The notes under the pieces: generated by a model
Told to the model about the DNA's origin: nothing
What the model saw: only the letters and a program-made list of their open reading frames with translations
Database searches by the model: none
In this document: positions 60,839 to 64,000 of the stretch, one piece after another
Layout of the letters: the number at the start of each line of letters is the position of its first letter
Numbering within the stretch: the stretch's first letter is position 1
DNA from: CAWJMD01 sp963843835
GTDB lineage: Bacteria; Actinomycetota; Actinomycetes; Actinomycetales; CAWJMD01
Reading direction: 5' to 3'
Assembly (NCBI GenBank): GCA_963843835.1
Contig: CAWJMD010000008.1
Coordinates: 310,001-374,000 of the forward strand
Length of the DNA stretch: 64,000 nt
Made by a program: the position numbers and the translations under genes

Positions 60839-61914
60839 GCGGCGCCCTGTCGCTGCGTGGCGTCTCCCGGACCTTCCCGGGTGCGGACGGTCCGGTCCTG
60901 GACGCACTCGACCTCGACGTCCCGGCAGCCGGCTGCGTCGCACTGCTCGGGCCCTCCGGCTCGGGCAAGAGCACGCTCCTTCGCCTGGTGGCAGGGCTCG
61001 ACACCTCCACCAGCGGATCCATCGTCGTCGACGACCGGTCGCTGGACGGCGTCCCCACCGAGCGGCGCAACACGGCCATGGTCTTCCAGCGGCCACGGCT
61101 CTTCCCGCACCTCGACGTGCTCGACAACGTCACCTTTCCCCTGGTGGTGGCAGGGGGAAGGCGGGCGAGCGCACGACAGGACGCGAGGAGGTTCCTCGAA
61201 CTGGTCGGGCTGTCCGACCTCGCCGCGCGCAGGACGGGGACGTTGTCGGGTGGCCAGGAGCAGCGGGTCGCGCTCGCGCGTGCTCTCGCCGCACGGCCCG
61301 ACGTGATCCTGCTGGACGAGCCTTTCAGCGCACTCGACCCCGGGTCGCGGGCCGAGATGCACCAGCTCGTGATCGAGCTGAGGGCCACCGTCGAGCCCAC
61401 CATCCTCCTCGTGACGCACGACCGCCACGAGGCCGCGGTGCTCGGCGACACGGTCGCGGTGCTGCTGGACGGGCGCATCGTCCAGCAGGACACGGTCTCC
61501 GGGCTCTACACCCGTCCTGTCGACCTCCGGGTGCACCGCTTCCTGGGTGGACGCAACTGCGTGCCCGGGAAGGTCCGCGACGGCATGCACCACTCCGCCC
61601 TCGGCGCCCTCGCGCTGGCGCACGACGTGCGGGACGGGGACGGGGCGCTCGTGTTCCGCCAGGAGGCGGTCGAGCTGGTCGCCCCTGACGACCCGTCGGC
61701 CGACGCGATCGGCGTCGTGGTCCGAACGCGTCCCCTCGGCGCCCGCACCGAGGTCAGCGTCGACACCGGTGGCGAGGTCGTCGTGGTCGAGGCCGGGCTG
61801 CCGGCGCCGCGTGGCGGCCGGTCGGTGGGCGTCGTCGTGCCCGTGGCCACCCGTCACGTGATCGCGACCCCCCAGCGGGCCGGCGTCAGCGAGGAGACCG
61901 TGTCACCACGCTGA
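60835..61914 (+). CDS. ABC transporter ATP-binding protein (YnjD-like)
   Basis: The 359-residue ATPase has Walker A GPSGSGKSTLL, Q-loop MVFQRPRLFPHL, signature LSGGQEQRVALARAL, Walker B VILLDEPFSALDPGS and switch LLVTHDRHEA. The C-terminal TOBE-like region (about residues 240-359) is of the Pot/iron/molybdate importer type. The last 29 bp overlap the convergent radical SAM gene. Confidence 0.9.
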   Translation: MSGALSLRGVSRTFPGADGPVLDALDLDVPAAGCVALLGPSGSGKSTLLRLVAGLDTSTSGSIVVDDRSLDGVPTERRNTAMVFQRPRLFPHLDVLDNVTFPLVVAGGRRASARQDARRFLELVGLSDLAARRTGTLSGGQEQRVALARALAARPDVILLDEPFSALDPGSRAEMHQLVIELRATVEPTILLVTHDRHEAAVLGDTVAVLLDGRIVQQDTVSGLYTRPVDLRVHRFLGGRNCVPGKVRDGMHHSALGALALAHDVRDGDGALVFRQEAVELVAPDDPSADAIGVVVRTRPLGARTEVSVDTGGEVVVVEAGLPAPRGGRSVGVVVPVATRHVIATPQRAGVSEETVSPR

Positions 61915-63289
61915 GCGGCAGCAACCGCCTGAGCTCGGCGTTGGCGACGGGATCCAGGACGCTGTGCTGCACGCACGCCGGTACGACCCGGTCCATCTCA
62001 GGGTGCGCCATGGCGTAGGCGCACGCCCCGAGCCGCTCCTGCGCAGCCCTGACGTCCGGGTCGTCGCTCGTGACCCCTTGCTGCATCAGGTCCCATGCGG
62101 GACCGACGACGGCGGCATCGATGAAGACGTGCATGACGAACGTCATCGGCCGAACTCGCCGTGTCACAACGGTTCTGACCCCGCCGGAGCGCCGGACGGC
62201 TCGCCGCAGCCACCCGGCGGCCACCGGCAGTGCCCCGAGGTTGCCGAGCACCGCCCTGATCAACCGGGCGACCAGCGTCCGGCGCGCGAGACCGCCGAGC
62301 TGCAGTCCACCCAGCCGGTCGAGGAAGGCGTCCCGTGCTGCGAGATCGCGGGGGTCGTCCTCGTCCGCGACCGGAACGAAGCGGTCGCCGACCATCCACC
62401 CGAACGCCGTGCGGTTGCACCGGGGGTCGCCGAAGTGCACGGCGTCGTGGGACAGCGGCGAACCGACCCCGGCCTCGACCTGAGCCCAGACGTCGTCGGG
62501 CGTCATGGCGTGGAGGTCCTCGCGCCAGCGTCGGTCGTCCCCGACGTAGGCGGCGGGCTGGAAGGACAGCATGCTGAAGCTGGTGGAGCTCAGGCAGTCA
62601 CGGACCACCTGCGCGACCTCGCCGAGGTTGGACGGTGTCACGGTCATGTTGTGCGCGAGGTAGGAGCGGATGCCGTGCTCGCGGCGCAGCCGGTCGAACA
62701 TGGCGGTGAACGCCTGCCGGTACGGCGTCACCTCGGTCTCGCTGCGCGGGCGCGGCAGTCCGCGCCGTCCCCGCATCAAGGAGTCGAAGTGCCCCGCGAA
62801 CGACAGCTTCCTGGAGCGTGCCTTGCCGTTCTCGTCGAGGGCGACCTTCAGCAGGTACTCCTCGTCGAAGTCCCCGTGCGTGAAGCTCATCGGCTCCCGG
62901 CCGTGCTCCCGCATCACCGCGAGGGCCTCTGCGTGGGTGTTGGCGTCCAGCAGGCTGACCTCGCCGCCGATCAGCTGCGCGTGTGCGCGCGGGCCGCGGC
63001 GCTCGCGCAGGAAGGCCATCTGGCGGCGCACCTCGCGAACCGTGTGGTCACCGTCCACGCGGACGTGGTTCGCGTCCTTGGAGTGGTAGCAGGGAGTGCA
63101 CGTGAGGTTGCACTGGGGGAAGACCCCGTGGGTGCCCTCGCAGCCGACCGCGTGCCTGCCGAGCACCTGGGCCGGCGTCCTCGCCGGTGCGGGCAGCCCG
63201 GCCCACCGCTCAGCCAGGACCTCGCGGGCCTCCGCCGACACCGGGGACGTCGCCCTCCACCACTCCGCGACGCCGTCGAGGGTTCTCAT
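61886..63289 (-). CDS. Radical SAM protein
   Basis: The 467-residue protein has the canonical cluster motif CNLTCTPCYHSKDAN (Cys60, Cys64, Cys67) and SAM-binding strands AQLIGGEVSLLDANTH (GGE motif) and SYLAHNMTVTPSNLGEV. The C-terminal half (SFQPAAYVGDD, RPMTFVMHVFIDA) lacks further obvious Cys-rich clusters and is not a recognised SPASM domain. ATG 63289 overlaps the stop of the upstream oxidoreductase (ATGA). The substrate is unknown; the context suggests lipid or headgroup chemistry, which is inference only. Confidence 0.9.
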   Translation of the reverse strand: MRTLDGVAEWWRATSPVSAEAREVLAERWAGLPAPARTPAQVLGRHAVGCEGTHGVFPQCNLTCTPCYHSKDANHVRVDGDHTVREVRRQMAFLRERRGPRAHAQLIGGEVSLLDANTHAEALAVMREHGREPMSFTHGDFDEEYLLKVALDENGKARSRKLSFAGHFDSLMRGRRGLPRPRSETEVTPYRQAFTAMFDRLRREHGIRSYLAHNMTVTPSNLGEVAQVVRDCLSSTSFSMLSFQPAAYVGDDRRWREDLHAMTPDDVWAQVEAGVGSPLSHDAVHFGDPRCNRTAFGWMVGDRFVPVADEDDPRDLAARDAFLDRLGGLQLGGLARRTLVARLIRAVLGNLGALPVAAGWLRRAVRRSGGVRTVVTRRVRPMTFVMHVFIDAAVVGPAWDLMQQGVTSDDPDVRAAQERLGACAYAMAHPEMDRVVPACVQHSVLDPVANAELRRLLPLSVVTRSPR

Positions 63290-64000
63290 CGCGCGGTCCA
63301 GCGGCGGAGGCGGGCAAGCACAGTGGTGGCGACGCGCGCCACCGGGCCGTCGAGCCGGGCTTGCGTGTCGGCGATCGCCGCGTTCCACGGTCCGTCCCCG
63401 TAGGTGGGGTAGGCGTGGGTGGTGCCGCTGAGGTCCCCGGTCGTGAGCCCCTTGCGGACGGCGAGCACCATCTCAGCGAGGGACTCGCCCGCACGCGGTC
63501 CCACCAGCGTGGCGCCCACCACCGTGTGCCGGCCTCCGAGCACGAGACGGCTGAAGCCGCCGGTGCGCCCCTCGGTCACGGCGCGGTCGACCTCGTCGTG
63601 CCGGCGCGTGACGACGGTCGGCGAGGGCCCCTTCTCCGCCCAGCTGGGCGCTCCCACGGCGGCCACCTCCGGATCGGTGTACGTGACCCGCGGAACCGCG
63701 GTCAGGTCGACCTGTCTGCGCAGCCCCAGAACCGCGTTGGAGGCGGCCATGCTGCCGTGAACGCCTGCCACGTGGGTGAACTGGGGATGCGGTGTCACGT
63801 CGCCGGCGGCCCAGATGCGCTCGTTCGTGGTCCGCAGGCGAGCGTCGACCTCCACGTGGCCGCTGTCGTCGAGCGCGACGCCGGCGAGGTCGAGGCCGAG
63901 GTCCGCGGAGCCGGGTTTGCGTCCGACGGCGACGAGCAGGGCGTCGTAGGCGACTTCGCGTTCGCCGCCGTCCCCGTCGGCGGAGCCCTCCTGTGTGACC
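63286..64000 (-). CDS. Pyridine nucleotide-disulfide oxidoreductase (mercuric-reductase/Lpd-like), C-terminal part (5' end outside window)
   Basis: The frame is open to the window edge, so the FAD-binding N-terminus and the redox-active Cys pair are not visible. Visible segments are the second FAD motif NERIWAAGDVTPHPQFTHVAG and the dimerisation domain with PRVTYTDPEVAAVG, RHTVVGATLVGPRAGES and MVLAVRKGLTTGDL. The usual C-terminal HPT...E motif of dihydrolipoamide dehydrogenase reads THAYPTYGDG. It is therefore of the less studied group often found with TVP38 proteins. Overlaps the radical SAM gene (ATGA). Confidence 0.88.
   Translation of the reverse strand, partial: VTQEGSADGDGGEREVAYDALLVAVGRKPGSADLGLDLAGVALDDSGHVEVDARLRTTNERIWAAGDVTPHPQFTHVAGVHGSMAASNAVLGLRRQVDLTAVPRVTYTDPEVAAVGAPSWAEKGPSPTVVTRRHDEVDRAVTEGRTGGFSRLVLGGRHTVVGATLVGPRAGESLAEMVLAVRKGLTTGDLSGTTHAYPTYGDGPWNAAIADTQARLDGPVARVATTVLARLRRWTAR

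Overview
The window is very GC-rich, densely packed DNA from a high-GC Actinomycetota chromosome. The evidence is frequent GTG starts, genes joined by ATGA/GTGA overlaps, a dus-ElyC/YdcF-dgt-dnaG-tRNA-Asn housekeeping block, and actinobacterial versions of FGE, DUF5808 and a second nuo-like locus. Family or genus cannot be fixed from the sequence alone.

Layout. 0-6 kb: core genes (end of an EamA transporter, dus, DUF218, dgt, dnaG, a small unknown, tRNA-Asn with a terminator). 6-8.8 kb: a possible broken lipoprotein, a TetR/RidA divergent pair with a double palindrome, and an AraC regulator. 8.8-25 kb: a catabolic island. It holds a PhyH oxygenase, a sulfatase-GntR-GH3 operon, and a divergent family-5 ABC importer followed by a beta-hydroxyacid dehydrogenase, an enolase-superfamily enzyme and an aldehyde dehydrogenase. 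The formylglycine-generating enzyme that would activate the sulfatase closes the island. Several of these genes carry single-base frame breaks. 25-27.7 kb: tandem secreted proteins joining a peptidase-inhibitor-I36-like domain to an M23 peptidase domain, then a DUF5808 protein. 28-36 kb: a membrane-arm-only complex I-like operon (nuoA, a NuoB/NuoD-like hybrid without cluster cysteines, nuoH, J, K, L, M, N). 36-42 kb: a geranylgeranyl-reductase-type flavoprotein, an SDR, a small protein with a TGRLLTAEDL motif, an ABC-2 exporter and a GAF-EAL phosphodiesterase. 42-52.4 kb: two translationally coupled giant genes (1222 and 2244 codons) of unknown function, one with an OmpA-like segment. 52.5-55.8 kb: a heliorhodopsin gene operonic with a GT39-type glycosyltransferase and divergent from an ECF sigma/anti-sigma pair. 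55.8-64 kb: a ynjBCD/ynjF-like neighbourhood (ABC importer, CDP-alcohol phosphatidyltransferase, methyltransferase, TVP38 protein, radical SAM enzyme, pyridine nucleotide-disulfide oxidoreductase).

How the genes work together. The sulfatase and FGE, the importer, the glycosidase and the acid-processing enzymes suggest uptake and breakdown of a sulfated glycoside or sugar acid. The reduced nuo locus looks like an ion-translocating membrane module uncoupled from the usual NADH arm. The strongest candidates for something undescribed are the cofactorless NuoB/D hybrid complex, the giant protein pair, and the heliorhodopsin-glycosyltransferase-ECF arrangement.

Caution. Eight of nine frame breaks I could place are explained by one extra base, including one 27 nt before the expected end of nuoM. 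Some apparent pseudogenes may therefore be assembly or sequencing errors.
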